Of a stretch of 23,667 nucleotides of DNA, positions 6,768-14,665 are shown piece by piece. Under the pieces are notes generated by a model. That model was not told the origin of the DNA, did not search any database, and saw only the letters and a program-made list of their open reading frames with translations. This DNA is from CAZWCX01 sp964632945. GTDB taxonomy: Bacteria > Planctomycetota > MHYJ01 > WSZJ01 > CAZWCX01. Numbering within the stretch: position 1 is the first letter of the stretch; the number at the start of each line of letters is the position of its first letter. The stretch lies in assembly GCA_964632945.1 (NCBI GenBank), contig CAZWCX010000113.1, forward strand, positions 1 to 23,667, written 5' to 3'. The position numbers and the translations under genes were made by a program.

Positions 6768-8198
6768 ATGCAGGACCCGCGGATCATCCTCCTCGCCCAC
6801 GACAAGCCCGAGAAGCTCGCGCAGTACCGGCAGCTGCTCTGCGAGGCGGAATCGGAGTGGCGGGTCGAAGTGGCACGAACCGGGGATGAAGCGGCCGAGC
6901 GCGCGCTCACCCTGGACGTGGGCGTCGCGATCCTGGACGTGTTCATGCCGATCACCGGACGCGATGCCCGGGAAGGCCGGCTCGACCAGTTCGGTGGGCT
7001 CTTCGCCCTCGAACGGGTTGCCGAGCGCAAGCCCTACCTGCCGGTGATCCTGTTCTCGCAGAAGGAGCTTCCCGACGAGATCCTCGACCGCGCCATGACG
7101 CACCGCTTCTACGATTACCTCGTGCGCGACGAGGACCATTTCGCGTTCAAGTTCGTCAACCGGGTGCGCCACGCCGAGGAGGTGTGCCGGAACCGGCTCA
7201 AGAAGCTCGAGGCGAAATCGGAGATCGTCTTCCGCAGCGGTCTCATGGAGCGGGTGCTCCTGCAGGCCCGGCGGGTGGCGGAAAACGACGCCCCGGCGCT
7301 CATCCTCGGCGAGACCGGCACGGGAAAGTCGATGATGGCGCGCGAGATCCACCGGCACAGCCGCCGGCGGAACGGGCCGTTCCTGGTCGTGAACAGCGCC
7401 GCGCTGCCCGAGACCCTGGTGGAAAGCGAGATGTTCGGCCACACGGAAGGGGCCTTCACCGGCGCGGCGCGCGCCCGCAGGGGGAAGATGGAGCAGGCGC
7501 ACGGCGGAACCCTCTTCCTCGACGAGGTGGGCGACATGACGCTCGCCACGCAGGCCAAGCTGCTGCGCGCCATCGAAGAAAAGGAGTTCTACCCGGTCGG
7601 GGGGGACGCCCCCAAGAAGGTCGACGTGCGCATCGTGTGCGCGACGAACAAGGACCTGGAGAAGGAGATCGCCGAGAACCGGTTCCGCGACGACCTCTAC
7701 TACCGCATCTGCTTCGAGCGGGTGGTGATCCCGCCCCTGCGCGCCCGCCCGGAGGACATCGTGCCGCTGGCGGAGGCGTTTGCCGCCGAAATGGGGGCGG
7801 CGCGGGGACGCAAGGTGACGATTCACCCGCGCGTGTTCCAGCGCGTGGCGCGGAACGAGTTGCGCGGGAACGTCCGGGAGCTCCAGGGGATCATGCAGGC
7901 GGCCCTGTCGCGCATGGAGCCGAACGAGACGGAGATGACCGAATACCACCTCGACCCGGCGGTCTTCTCGCGCTCGGTGCGGGCGCCCCGCGGGCTGATC
8001 CCCGAGGCGGAGCGCGTGGCCGACGCCCTCCGCGCCGGCGACCTCGACCTCAACCGGATGCTCGAGCAGTTCATGTATGCCGTCATCGACGTGGCGCTCA
8101 AGGAGTCGGGAGGCGTCGGAGAACAGGCGGCCCGGCGCCTGGGCGTCAATGCGCACACCCTGCGACGATACCTTCGCAACCGGCCCGAAGGCCTCTAG
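6768..8198 (+). CDS. Sigma-54-dependent response-regulator-like activator with atypical receiver
   Basis: A 476-residue enhancer-binding protein. Residues about 5-140 resemble a receiver domain: AILDVFMP carries the acceptor-position D57, but the usual N-terminal acidic pair reads H11-D12 and the conserved Lys is replaced (DYLVRDE, R120). There is also an extra segment after D57. The AAA+ core has Walker A GETGTGKS (181-188), an intact GAFTGA (228-233), LFLDEVG (249-255) and RDDLYYRI. The C-terminus holds a Fis-like HTH at about 452-470 (EQAARRLGVNAHTLRRYL). It should activate sigma-54 promoters from upstream sites. No partner kinase is adjacent, and the degenerate pocket suggests control by something other than ordinary phosphotransfer. 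It is divergent from the channel gene. Confidence 0.93.
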   Translation: MQDPRIILLAHDKPEKLAQYRQLLCEAESEWRVEVARTGDEAAERALTLDVGVAILDVFMPITGRDAREGRLDQFGGLFALERVAERKPYLPVILFSQKELPDEILDRAMTHRFYDYLVRDEDHFAFKFVNRVRHAEEVCRNRLKKLEAKSEIVFRSGLMERVLLQARRVAENDAPALILGETGTGKSMMAREIHRHSRRRNGPFLVVNSAALPETLVESEMFGHTEGAFTGAARARRGKMEQAHGGTLFLDEVGDMTLATQAKLLRAIEEKEFYPVGGDAPKKVDVRIVCATNKDLEKEIAENRFRDDLYYRICFERVVIPPLRARPEDIVPLAEAFAAEMGAARGRKVTIHPRVFQRVARNELRGNVRELQGIMQAALSRMEPNETEMTEYHLDPAVFSRSVRAPRGLIPEAERVADALRAGDLDLNRMLEQFMYAVIDVALKESGGVGEQAARRLGVNAHTLRRYLRNRPEGL

Positions 8199-8315
8199 GG
8201 GGGCTTCAACCTTGATCCCCACAGGTTGGGTCGGCCGCCGCTCCCGCCGGGCGCCCACCGCAACTCGTCCACGCTCCCGACCGAACCGCGACGACCCTTC
8301 CTTCGGGCGACCCGC

Positions 8316-9602
8316 ATGAATTTCCGCCGCCGCTCGAGCCGGCGTCTGCGCGAGACGGCCTACCACGCCGTATGTCCCAACGGACTGCGGGTCATCTTCG
8401 TGCCCCGACCGGGGGCCGCGCGCAAGGCCGGCCTCTGCGGGGTCGACTTCGGCTCCACGCACCTCCGGGCCACCGCCGCGGACGGGCGCGCCCTCTCCTT
8501 CCCCCCCGGAACCGCGCACTTTCTCGAGCACCTGATGTTCCTGAAGTCGGACGGCGACGTCTCCCACGCCTTCACCCGGGCCGGCGGGTCGTGCAACGCC
8601 GCCACCGACTACTCCTCCACCGTCTATTCCTTCACCTGCACCGACCGGTTCGAGGACAACATCGCCCTGTTGGCGAAGCTGGTCCTCGACTTCCACATCG
8701 AGGACGAGGAGGTCCGGCGCGAAGGGGAGGTGATCGCGCAGGAACTGAAGATGTACCTCGACCAGCCGGACGTGCGGATCTACCAGGGACTCAAGGAGAG
8801 TCTCTACATCGGCCACCCCGTGCGCGACGATCCGGCCGGGACACTGGAGTCGATCCGGCGCATCGACGCGGCGGTCGCGCGGGAGGCGCACGACGCGTTC
8901 TACTCGCCGCGCAACCTGCGCCTGGTGCTGTCCGGCGACGCGCCGGTCGCAGAGGTGATGCGCGCGGTGGAGGCGCATTGGGTCGGGTCCGACCGGCCGC
9001 CGGCCCGTCCCGAAGAGGCGCCCGATCCCCCCGGGGTGCGGGCGGAGACGTTCGCCGCCACGGCCCCGGTCGCCGCACCCAAGCTCCTCCTCGGAATCAA
9101 GGATCCCCGGCCGACCCGGCTCGGTCGCGAGATGTTCCTGCGCGACGCCGCCACCCACCTCGGGCTCGAACTCGTGTTCGGCCGGGGCAGCGACCTCTTC
9201 GCCCGACTCTACCGCGCCGGGGTGGTGGACGATTCGTTCTCGTGCGGGCACGTCCTCCACACCAGCTTCGGATTCACCACCCTGGGCGGGGACAGCGAGG
9301 AGCCGGAGCGGTTGCAGGAGATGCTGCGGGAGGGGATCCGCCGCGCGCTCCACCAGGGCGTCCATCAGGGCGACTACGAGCGCGCCCGACGGAAATTCCT
9401 GGGGCGCTTCCTGCAGCGGCTGGACGACGTGGAATCGTCCGCCTGGCTGCACCTGGGTTACGCCACGCTGGGCATCGACCCCCTGGAGTTCCCGGGCTTG
9501 TTCCGCCAGGTCACGCTGGCGCGCGTGCGGGAGCGCCTGGAGGAGCACCTGGGAGGCCACCCGCGGGCGATCGCCCGGATCGACCCGGACCCCGGATCCT
9601 GA
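8316..9602 (+). CDS. M16 family zinc peptidase-like protein, YfmH type
   Basis: A 428-residue protein with the M16 (insulinase/pitrilysin) N-terminal half. The inverted zinc motif HFLEH is at 68-72, with a downstream acidic ligand in GEVIAQELKMY (E143 or E137). CPNGLRVIFVPRPG near residues 20-33 and IYQGLKESLYIGHPVRDDPAGTLESI (about 155-180) closely resemble Bacillus YfmH, which takes part in the 5-aminopentanol modification of EF-P together with YfmF. Length (about 430) also fits. No YfmF-like partner or efp gene is present, so the pathway is not supported by context. ATG 8316 was chosen because family similarity begins shortly after it; an in-frame TTG at 8226 would add an unlikely Pro/Arg-rich leader. 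There is no clear ribosome site. The 117 bp upstream contain only a weak 6-bp inverted repeat (8207-8228). Confidence 0.87.
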   Translation: MNFRRRSSRRLRETAYHAVCPNGLRVIFVPRPGAARKAGLCGVDFGSTHLRATAADGRALSFPPGTAHFLEHLMFLKSDGDVSHAFTRAGGSCNAATDYSSTVYSFTCTDRFEDNIALLAKLVLDFHIEDEEVRREGEVIAQELKMYLDQPDVRIYQGLKESLYIGHPVRDDPAGTLESIRRIDAAVAREAHDAFYSPRNLRLVLSGDAPVAEVMRAVEAHWVGSDRPPARPEEAPDPPGVRAETFAATAPVAAPKLLLGIKDPRPTRLGREMFLRDAATHLGLELVFGRGSDLFARLYRAGVVDDSFSCGHVLHTSFGFTTLGGDSEEPERLQEMLREGIRRALHQGVHQGDYERARRKFLGRFLQRLDDVESSAWLHLGYATLGIDPLEFPGLFRQVTLARVRERLEEHLGGHPRAIARIDPDPGS

Positions 9603-9616
9603 ATCCGGGAACGGGG

Positions 9617-9656
9617 TTCAGTTCGGGGCAGGCCGCCGCCGATAATCTGAAGGAGG
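9617..9656 (+). promoter_or_regulatory. GATAAT -10-like element and strong Shine-Dalgarno ahead of the FtsQ-like gene
   Basis: GATAAT at 9641-9646 has only a weak -35 (TTCAGT, 9617-9622, 18-bp spacer). AAGGAGG lies at 9650-9656, 19 nt before the ATG at 9676, too far for an ideal site. An in-frame ATT at 9664 would be at ideal distance but is a very rare start codon. The same GATAATC string precedes the gene at 6768. Confidence 0.25.
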
Positions 9657-9675
9657 CCCCCGAATTGGACGCCGC

Positions 9676-10530
9676 ATGCTGATCGTCCGCTGTCTGTACG
9701 CCACGCTCCGGTTCTTGTACGCCTGGAGTGCGGCCCTGCTCATCGTCGGCGGCCTGTGCGCCCTCATCCTGCTGATCCACCGCAAGGTCTACCACCACCT
9801 TCTGCACGACGGACAATATCAGGTGGTGCCGGGGCCGCTCGTCGTCGTCCACAAGCCCGAGTGGGTCGGGGACGGGATCGTTCGCGCCTTGCGCGGCGCC
9901 TACCCCTACCGGGAGTCGATCTCGATCTTCGAGAACGGATTGACCGAGAACATCGGCAAGGTGTACGGTGGACATCCGTGGGTCGAGCGGGTCCGGTTCG
10001 TGAAAAAGGAGTTCCCGAATCGGATCCAGATCGCCGTCGACCTGCGGCGGCCGGTGGCGGCGGTGGAGTTCCGCGGCCGGTACTACCTGGTCGACCGGCA
10101 TTCCGTGCGCCTCCCCGGGGAGTTCGAGCGCCTGCCCGCGTTGCCTTTCCTGCTGCCGCCGGTGGTGGGCGTGAAGAACGCGCCGCCGCGCGAGGGAGTC
10201 GTGTGGGAATCGGGGGACGTGCGGGCGGGGGTTTCCGTGGCGCGGGCGCTGCAGGAGCACGGGCTCCCCGCCGGCGTGCCGCTGATGGCCATCGACGTGG
10301 AAAATGCGGACGGACGGCGCAGCCCGCGCGAATCGGAGATCGTGTTGTGGATGGGCGACATGGTGCCGGTGGAGTTCGGCCGGTCGCCCGCGAGCGATCC
10401 CTTCGGCGAATTGACGGTGGAGCGCAAGCTGAAGAACCTGCGTCTGGTGCTGCTGGCCTGCCCGGAACTCCGGGGGGTGGCGCGGGCGCGGATCCAGTAC
10501 GACCATCCCACCTTCGAGGACGCGCGCTGA
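9676..10530 (+). CDS. FtsQ/DivIB-like single-pass membrane protein
   Basis: A 284-residue protein. There is a short cytoplasmic N-terminus, one membrane span at about 12-36, and an extracytoplasmic domain. Residues about 88-147 follow the FtsQ core pattern: a helix ending in GGHPWVERVRFVKKEFPNRIQIAVDLRRPVAAVEFRGRYYLVDRHSVRLP, matching the 'hPwV..v.v.r..P..l.i.v.er.PvA......yl.D..G' consensus after the POTRA domain. In other bacteria FtsQ scaffolds the divisome with FtsB and FtsL. Here there are no mur, ftsA or ftsZ neighbours, as expected if it lies outside a dcw cluster. The following two genes, on the same strand, are membrane proteins and may be co-transcribed (37-nt gap). A role in division is inferred from the family only. 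Confidence 0.72.
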   Translation: MLIVRCLYATLRFLYAWSAALLIVGGLCALILLIHRKVYHHLLHDGQYQVVPGPLVVVHKPEWVGDGIVRALRGAYPYRESISIFENGLTENIGKVYGGHPWVERVRFVKKEFPNRIQIAVDLRRPVAAVEFRGRYYLVDRHSVRLPGEFERLPALPFLLPPVVGVKNAPPREGVVWESGDVRAGVSVARALQEHGLPAGVPLMAIDVENADGRRSPRESEIVLWMGDMVPVEFGRSPASDPFGELTVERKLKNLRLVLLACPELRGVARARIQYDHPTFEDAR

Positions 10531-10567
10531 GCGGGCGGGCGCGAGGAAGTCCCGCGAGGGCAGAGCC

Positions 10568-11311
10568 ATGAGGGCCCGCGACATCGCGGCGATGTCCGCA
10601 CTCTGGGTCGGCCTGCCCGCGCTCGCCCTCGCCCTGCTCGCCTCCGAAGCGCTTCCGTCGCCGCAGCTGTCCCCCGAGAGCGCCCCGGCGGCCGTGGCGG
10701 GGGCGCAGGCGGTGTTTGCGCTGTTCGCCTGGCCGGCGTTCGTGCGGCGGATCGTGGCGCCCGAGCGGTCCGCGGCGGACGCGGCCGTCGAACTCGGCTG
10801 GCGGATCGCGGCGTTGGCGGCGCTGGGGACCCCCTTGGCGTGGGCCGGCGCGACCCTGGGGCGCGCGGGCGGCGACGGGGTGGCCGGCGCGTTCGGCCTG
10901 GTCCTGCTCTGGCTGATCGGCGGGTCCTGCGTCGGGCTGGCGACCCGCCCCCGTTCCGGCATCGCCTTGCGCGGATACGTGGCGTTGGGGCTGGCCGCAA
11001 CCGCCGGACTGCCCCTGGTCGGCTACCTGTGCGCCGAGCTACGGGGGCAGGCGGCGACGGGAGCCGCGCTTGCCCTGGGTTCGCCGCTGGTCGCCGTGGT
11101 TGCGCCGGGCGCAGGTCCGGGACGCGCGGCGTGCGCCCTGGCCTATCTCGCGGCCGCGATCGCATGGGTCGTGGCGGTGCGGATCTTCGCGCGGACCGGT
11201 GCCCGCCCGGCCGGGGCTGCCGGGGCGCGGGTGGCCGTCCCGGAGGCCCCGGCTCTCGGGAAGCCCGCCGGTGCGGAAGATCCAGGATCCGGCGCGGGAG
11301 GGATGCCATGA
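10568..11311 (+). CDS. Polytopic membrane protein, function unknown
   Basis: A 247-residue Ala/Gly/Leu-rich protein with about six or seven hydrophobic segments (near 8-27, 42-62, 76-98, 106-126, 134-156, 163-180 and 186-206) and a soluble, Pro/Ala-rich tail of about 35 residues. The ATG has GAGGG seven bases upstream. Its stop overlaps the next start (ATGA at 11308-11311), so the two are translationally coupled and probably act together. I recognise no family; it could be the membrane subunit of a complex with the exported protein that follows. Confidence 0.75.
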   Translation: MRARDIAAMSALWVGLPALALALLASEALPSPQLSPESAPAAVAGAQAVFALFAWPAFVRRIVAPERSAADAAVELGWRIAALAALGTPLAWAGATLGRAGGDGVAGAFGLVLLWLIGGSCVGLATRPRSGIALRGYVALGLAATAGLPLVGYLCAELRGQAATGAALALGSPLVAVVAPGAGPGRAACALAYLAAAIAWVVAVRIFARTGARPAGAAGARVAVPEAPALGKPAGAEDPGSGAGGMP

Positions 11312-12846
11312 GCCGCGCCGCCTGGTTGCTGGCCGCCTTCTGCCTCGCGGCTCCCGCGCCGGCCCGCTCCCAGGGCGTGGTCCTCGAGCAGGTCGACATC
11401 GGCGTGGAGCGCGGTCGGTACCGTCCGGGCGCCTGGACGCCCGTCCGCCTGCAATTCGCCGCCGGCCCCGCCGGGCACTCCGGTCCCGTCGACCTGGTCG
11501 TCGATGGAGTCCCGCGATTGCGCTGCCGGATCGAGCTTCCCCCCCATGCCCGCGCCGACCGGGTCGTGCTGGCGCTCTTTCCGTATTCCACGACGTTCGT
11601 CTCCTTCCAGGAGGAAGGGGGGCGGGCGCTCTTGCCCGCGCCGATCCGGCTGCATCCGGTGGCGCCAAAGCGGGCGTGGATTGCGTTCGACGCGACGCTG
11701 CCCGCGGGAGCGGAAACCGGTGTCGTCGGCGACCGGGCGACCGCGCGGCTCGATCCGGCCGCGGTGCCGACGCGGGAGGGCGCCTGGGACGCCTTCGATG
11801 CGCTCGTGCTCGATCGCGGCAGGCGGGCGGGGCTCGAGCGCGACCCGGAGGCCCGGGCGGCGCTGGAGGAATGGCGCGCGCATGGCGGGATGCTCGTGGA
11901 CGCGGGGGCGCTCGCCGGGATGGCCCCCGAGGGCGCGCGGAAGTCCTCGCGCCCGGGCCTGGGCGCGGACGGGTCGGTCGGCGGGGCCTCGCCCCGGGAC
12001 GCGTCCCTGTTCGCGGTTCCGGCATGGGGAGAGTCGCGGCGGCGTCGGGTGTACGCATTTCTGGGCTGGGTTGGGCTGCTCGCCGCGACGGCGACCCTGC
12101 TGGGGGCGGCCCGTCCCCGGAGTCCCGGTCGGTCGGCGGCCGCCGCCGCCCTCGCCGGGGCGTTCCTTTGCGTCCTGTGGAGCCGCGTGTTTTCGCCCCC
12201 GGCGCCCGCCCCCGCACGCGCCCTGGGCCGCTGTGTCGTCGAGCCCACCCCGGAGGGGCCGCGCCTGCTGGCGGAGGCCTGGGTCTGGGTCCTCGACCCG
12301 GCGAAGGCTCCCTGGGGGGCGCGAATGGGGACGGAGCGCGGGTTCCACCCGCTGGTGGCGGGCGACCCCGGGGCCGGTCGGTCCGCCCCCTGCCTGGTGC
12401 TTGGGGATCGCGAGCGCTGGACCATCCCAGGGGGCGGCTCGGCGGAGCCGGTGCTGCTCTATCGCGCCCGTCGTCCGGCCGAGCGGGTCTTGCCGGGCGC
12501 GGAGCGGCTCCCGGGCGGACGCGTGCGGCTGCGCGGGCTTTCCCTCCGGGAGGCGTTCCTGGTCGAGGGGCAAAACGTTCGGTGGCTCGGTCACGTGGAG
12601 GAGGGGGTTCCCGCGGAGCCGGCCGCGCAGGCGGTTCCGGCGACACTCCTGGTGCGGGAACACCTGGCGCCTCCCCCCTACGCGGTGGCGGCGACCGCGG
12701 CACGGCTGCGCCGGATGCTCGACGGGCTGGGCCCGGAGCAGACGTGGCTGGTCGGGCGAGCCGACAACCTCGACGCCGTCCTGCCCGCCGACCGCGATCC
12801 GGTCGAGAGCCTGGGCGTGATCTGGGCGCTGCCCCTGGGGGGTTGA
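11308..12846 (+). CDS. Exported membrane-anchored protein, glutamine-amidotransferase-like fold suspected
   Basis: A 512-residue protein with a signal peptide (1-22, APARSQG). An N-terminal beta-rich region (about 24-130) is followed by a segment reading AFDALVLD...ALEEWRAHGGMLVDAG (162-200). That pattern is common in extracytoplasmic DUF4350-like or amidotransferase-like folds, where a strand ending in Asp is followed by a helix and 'GG.LV.aG'. No catalytic Cys-His-Glu set is evident. Two hydrophobic spans at about 248-267 and 276-294 anchor the protein, and roughly 215 further residues follow. It is coupled by ATGA overlap to the membrane protein upstream. The fold suggestion is weak and the function unknown. 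Its 3' end overlaps the decayed kinase-TPR frame on the opposite strand. Confidence 0.75.
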   Translation: MSRAAWLLAAFCLAAPAPARSQGVVLEQVDIGVERGRYRPGAWTPVRLQFAAGPAGHSGPVDLVVDGVPRLRCRIELPPHARADRVVLALFPYSTTFVSFQEEGGRALLPAPIRLHPVAPKRAWIAFDATLPAGAETGVVGDRATARLDPAAVPTREGAWDAFDALVLDRGRRAGLERDPEARAALEEWRAHGGMLVDAGALAGMAPEGARKSSRPGLGADGSVGGASPRDASLFAVPAWGESRRRRVYAFLGWVGLLAATATLLGAARPRSPGRSAAAAALAGAFLCVLWSRVFSPPAPAPARALGRCVVEPTPEGPRLLAEAWVWVLDPAKAPWGARMGTERGFHPLVAGDPGAGRSAPCLVLGDRERWTIPGGGSAEPVLLYRARRPAERVLPGAERLPGGRVRLRGLSLREAFLVEGQNVRWLGHVEEGVPAEPAAQAVPATLLVREHLAPPPYAVAATAARLRRMLDGLGPEQTWLVGRADNLDAVLPADRDPVESLGVIWALPLGG

Positions 12847-13545
12847 AGCTGCGCCGCGGTTGCGGTCGTCTCGGCCCGCGGCGACGCGCCGGTGCGGGCG
12901 ACTGCGGCGAGCGCGACCCGCTTCTCGTGGTCGTCCACGGTGAGGCGGGTGAACCCCGCCATGTAACCGCGCTTCCCCTCGACCAGGAACGCGGACGCGT
13001 CGGGGGCGGGGTCCGTCGCCTCCAGACACGCGAGGTTGTAGTGGGTCCAGGCAAGCTGGACCCGCTCGGCAGGGGGGCGGTTGACGTCCGGGCCGGCGAG
13101 GAGCAGGATGCGGTCCAGGGCCCGGCGGGCGGCGGCGCGGTCGTTGCGTCGGAGCGCGGCCGCCGCCCGCACCGGCCTCGCGATACGCGGGCCGGGCCGC
13201 GTCGAATCGCCCCAGCATCTCGAGGATCTGCGCGCGGGCGAGGTGGGCGGGTGCGAACTCGGGGTGCGCGGCTCGGGCCTCGACCAGCGCCGCCTCCACG
13301 CGCCGTTCGCGGACGATTCGCGCCCCCGCGATCCCGCCGATCACCCCTGCGAGGGCCAGCCCCGCCGCCGCGAACGGCGCCCAGCGGCGGAGGACGCTCA
13401 GCCAGCGCCGCCGCCCGAGCCGCCACGCCATCCGGCTTTCCGCCGGGACCGCCTCCCCGCGCAGCACGCGTTCCAGGTCCTCCGCCAGCTCCCGCGCGTC
13501 GTCCCGACGACCTGCCCGGTGGCGGTCTTCTCCGCGCAGCAGCTC
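12678..13545 (-). pseudogene. C-terminal remnant of a membrane Ser/Thr kinase with TPRs, frameshifted
   Basis: Reading the minus strand, residues 'ELLRGEDRHRAGRRDDARELAEDLERVLRGEAVP' (from 13545) match the end of a Ser/Thr kinase domain and its juxtamembrane linker. A membrane span (about 13315-13377) follows, then TPR-like helices (HPEFAPAHLARAQILEMLGRFDAARPAYREA). Near 13172-13175 the frame breaks; similarity continues one frame over as 'VRAAAALRRNDRAAARRALDRILLLAG...THYNLACLEA'. Removing one G of the GGCCGGTG at the junction would restore a continuous TPR. The rest of the kinase domain (P-loop to activation loop) is absent upstream. Protein-like sequence ends near 12873, and the frame then runs to a stop at 12678 across the end of the plus-strand gene. 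A sequencing error could explain the frameshift but not the missing kinase core. Confidence 0.65.
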
Positions 13546-13764
13546 CCGGGGTCGCGGAGGGCGCGCCGTGGCCAGGCAAGGGACGTCACGCTCCCGAGGA
13601 GGGGCCGCGGCCCGTTCGCGGTTGACGAGCCGCGAGGAGGCTCGGGAGGTCGTTCGCTCCGCGGAGGCGGCCGGGCTGGGTGCCGGGGGGCTCCCGGAGG
13701 AACGGGAGCTCGAATCTGAAGTCGACGACCTCTGCCACCGCCCCTGATCCCAAACCGTGTCCTT

Positions 13765-13786
13765 CTTCCGGTCCACTGGACCGAAG
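13765..13786. repeat. Inverted repeat between gene remnants
   Basis: CGGTCC-ACT-GGACCG (13769-13783), extendable by CTT/AAG across one bulged base to 13765-13786, lies between the kinase-TPR and istB remnants. It could be an old terminator or a recombination junction. The surrounding 13546-13827 has no coding content that I recognise. Confidence 0.35.
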
Positions 13787-13827
13787 GCATCTCCTTCGAT
13801 TCCCTCTCCCTGCGGCATCGCGCTCTT

Positions 13828-14049
13828 GCGCGGCGGCAGTCCCGGTCGCACCGCCCAGTCGGGGCCCTCCAGATCCTCGCGGTGGACCAGCCGACGCCAG
13901 CGCAGGTGCCGCTGGATCCGGCGTTCGCGCCGCAACTGCCGCTCGACTCCGAGCACGCGCCCGAGGAAGTCGGAGTACGATAGCGACCGCCGCTCCGCCC
14001 CCGCGAGCAGCTCGCGCAGCCGGCGCGCCAGCGTGGTCAGGTTCCGTTC
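13828..14049 (-). pseudogene. IstB-like fragment (IS21-family helper ATPase, N-terminal part only)
   Basis: The minus-strand frame gives about 74 residues, 'ERNLTTLARRLRELLAG...LSYSDFLGRVLGVERQLRRERRIQRHLRWRRLVHREDLEGPDWAVRPGLPPR'. This follows the N-terminal helical domain of IstB, whose pattern is 'lar.L.eLL....ls..e.L..ll..E...R..rr..r.lr.arl....ledfD....pgldr'. The sequence diverges at 13828, before the Walker A motif, so no ATPase core remains. On its other side it is joined, out of frame, to a pilin-like fragment. No istA and no terminal inverted repeats were seen. This is a relic, not a working element. The family assignment rests on pattern recall without alignment. Confidence 0.45.
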
Positions 14050-14484
14050 CACCGGCGCCGCTCCCGGTGTCGAGCGCAGCCGCATCGCCGACCGCGCCGA
14101 CGATCGTGATGGCGCCCCGATTGATCGGGACCGGATGGACCGGCACCACCACGGTGCGGATCGCCCGGCTCCAGCCCTGGTTTCGCGCCACCGAGTCGAT
14201 CATGCGGCGGTCGCCGACGAGGATCGCGCGGGCGTCGAACGGAACCCCGCCGATCGTGCCCACCACATTTCCCGGCCCGCCACGGTTCAGGTAGGCGATC
14301 GCTTCGTTCCGGCCGCCTTCGGCAGACAGCACGGCCTTCAAGTCCGCAGAGGCGGTCCAGGCGTCGGTGCTGTGCCCGTTGGACCTCGAGAGCATCGCGA
14401 GGGAGAATCCCGCAATCAGGACGGAGAGAACGATCGCGACGATGAGCGCGTGGACGCGTTCCTGCAGCCGAGACTCTGCGCATA
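14050..14484 (-). pseudogene. PilX/pilin-like membrane protein fragment
   Basis: The minus-strand frame begins 'RLQERVHALIVAIVLSVLIAGFSLAMLSRSNGHSTDAWTASADLKAVLSAEGGRNEAIAYLNRGGPG' and continues to 'GAITIVGAVGDAAALDT'. A single hydrophobic N-terminal helix followed by an amphipathic, Ala-rich helix containing Glu and then a beta-rich part resembles PilX-type or other accessory pilin-like proteins. No ATG, GTG or TTG lies just ahead in this frame; the nearest ATG (in CATATG, 14481-14486) is one frame off. This suggests a frameshift or loss of the start. The 3' end runs into the IstB-like fragment in another frame. The assignment to PilX is tentative. Confidence 0.4.
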
Positions 14485-14489
14485 TGATT

Positions 14490-14504
14490 TGGCACGGATC
14501 GGGC
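14490..14504 (+). promoter_or_regulatory. Possible sigma-54 promoter element
   Basis: TGGCACG (14490-14496) matches the -24 box perfectly, and GGGC (14501-14504) keeps the essential GC of the -12 box at the correct GG-N10-GC spacing, though TT is missing. It points toward the operon at 14987 but lies about 480 bp upstream. Two sigma-54 activators are encoded in this window, which makes it worth noting; a chance match is quite possible. Confidence 0.22.
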
Positions 14505-14665
14505 GCGCGGAATCGCGGGGGTCGCGAAGACGCCAAGCGGTCGGGCTCGGGATCGCGCGCCGACTCGACGGACCCCTGCCGGCTCCCCACACCCCGCCCG
14601 TCGGGTGCGGAAAAAACCCAATTCCGCGCAGCGCAATGCGAAAAAATCAGCGCACCTGGGAGAAT

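Noticed and set aside
6872..6888. TGGCACG match to a sigma-54 -24 box
   Set aside because: It lies inside a coding region and has no GC at the -12 position.
8207..8228. CAACCT...AGGTTG inverted repeat as a terminator of the sigma-54 activator gene
   Set aside because: Only 6 bp with a 10-nt loop and no T-tract; too weak to annotate.
9664..9676. ATT start codon for the FtsQ-like gene
   Set aside because: Spacing to AAGGAGG is ideal, but ATT starts are extremely rare; the ATG at 9676 was kept, with the start uncertain.
13828..14049. A functional IS21-family insertion sequence
   Set aside because: Only the N-terminal third of an istB-like sequence is present; there is no istA, Walker A motif or terminal repeat.
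11143..14085. Very long minus-strand open frame covering the exported-protein gene and the remnants
   Set aside because: In DNA of this GC content antisense frames stay open by chance. Only the segments 13828-14049 and 13173-13545 look like protein; the rest mirrors the plus-strand gene.
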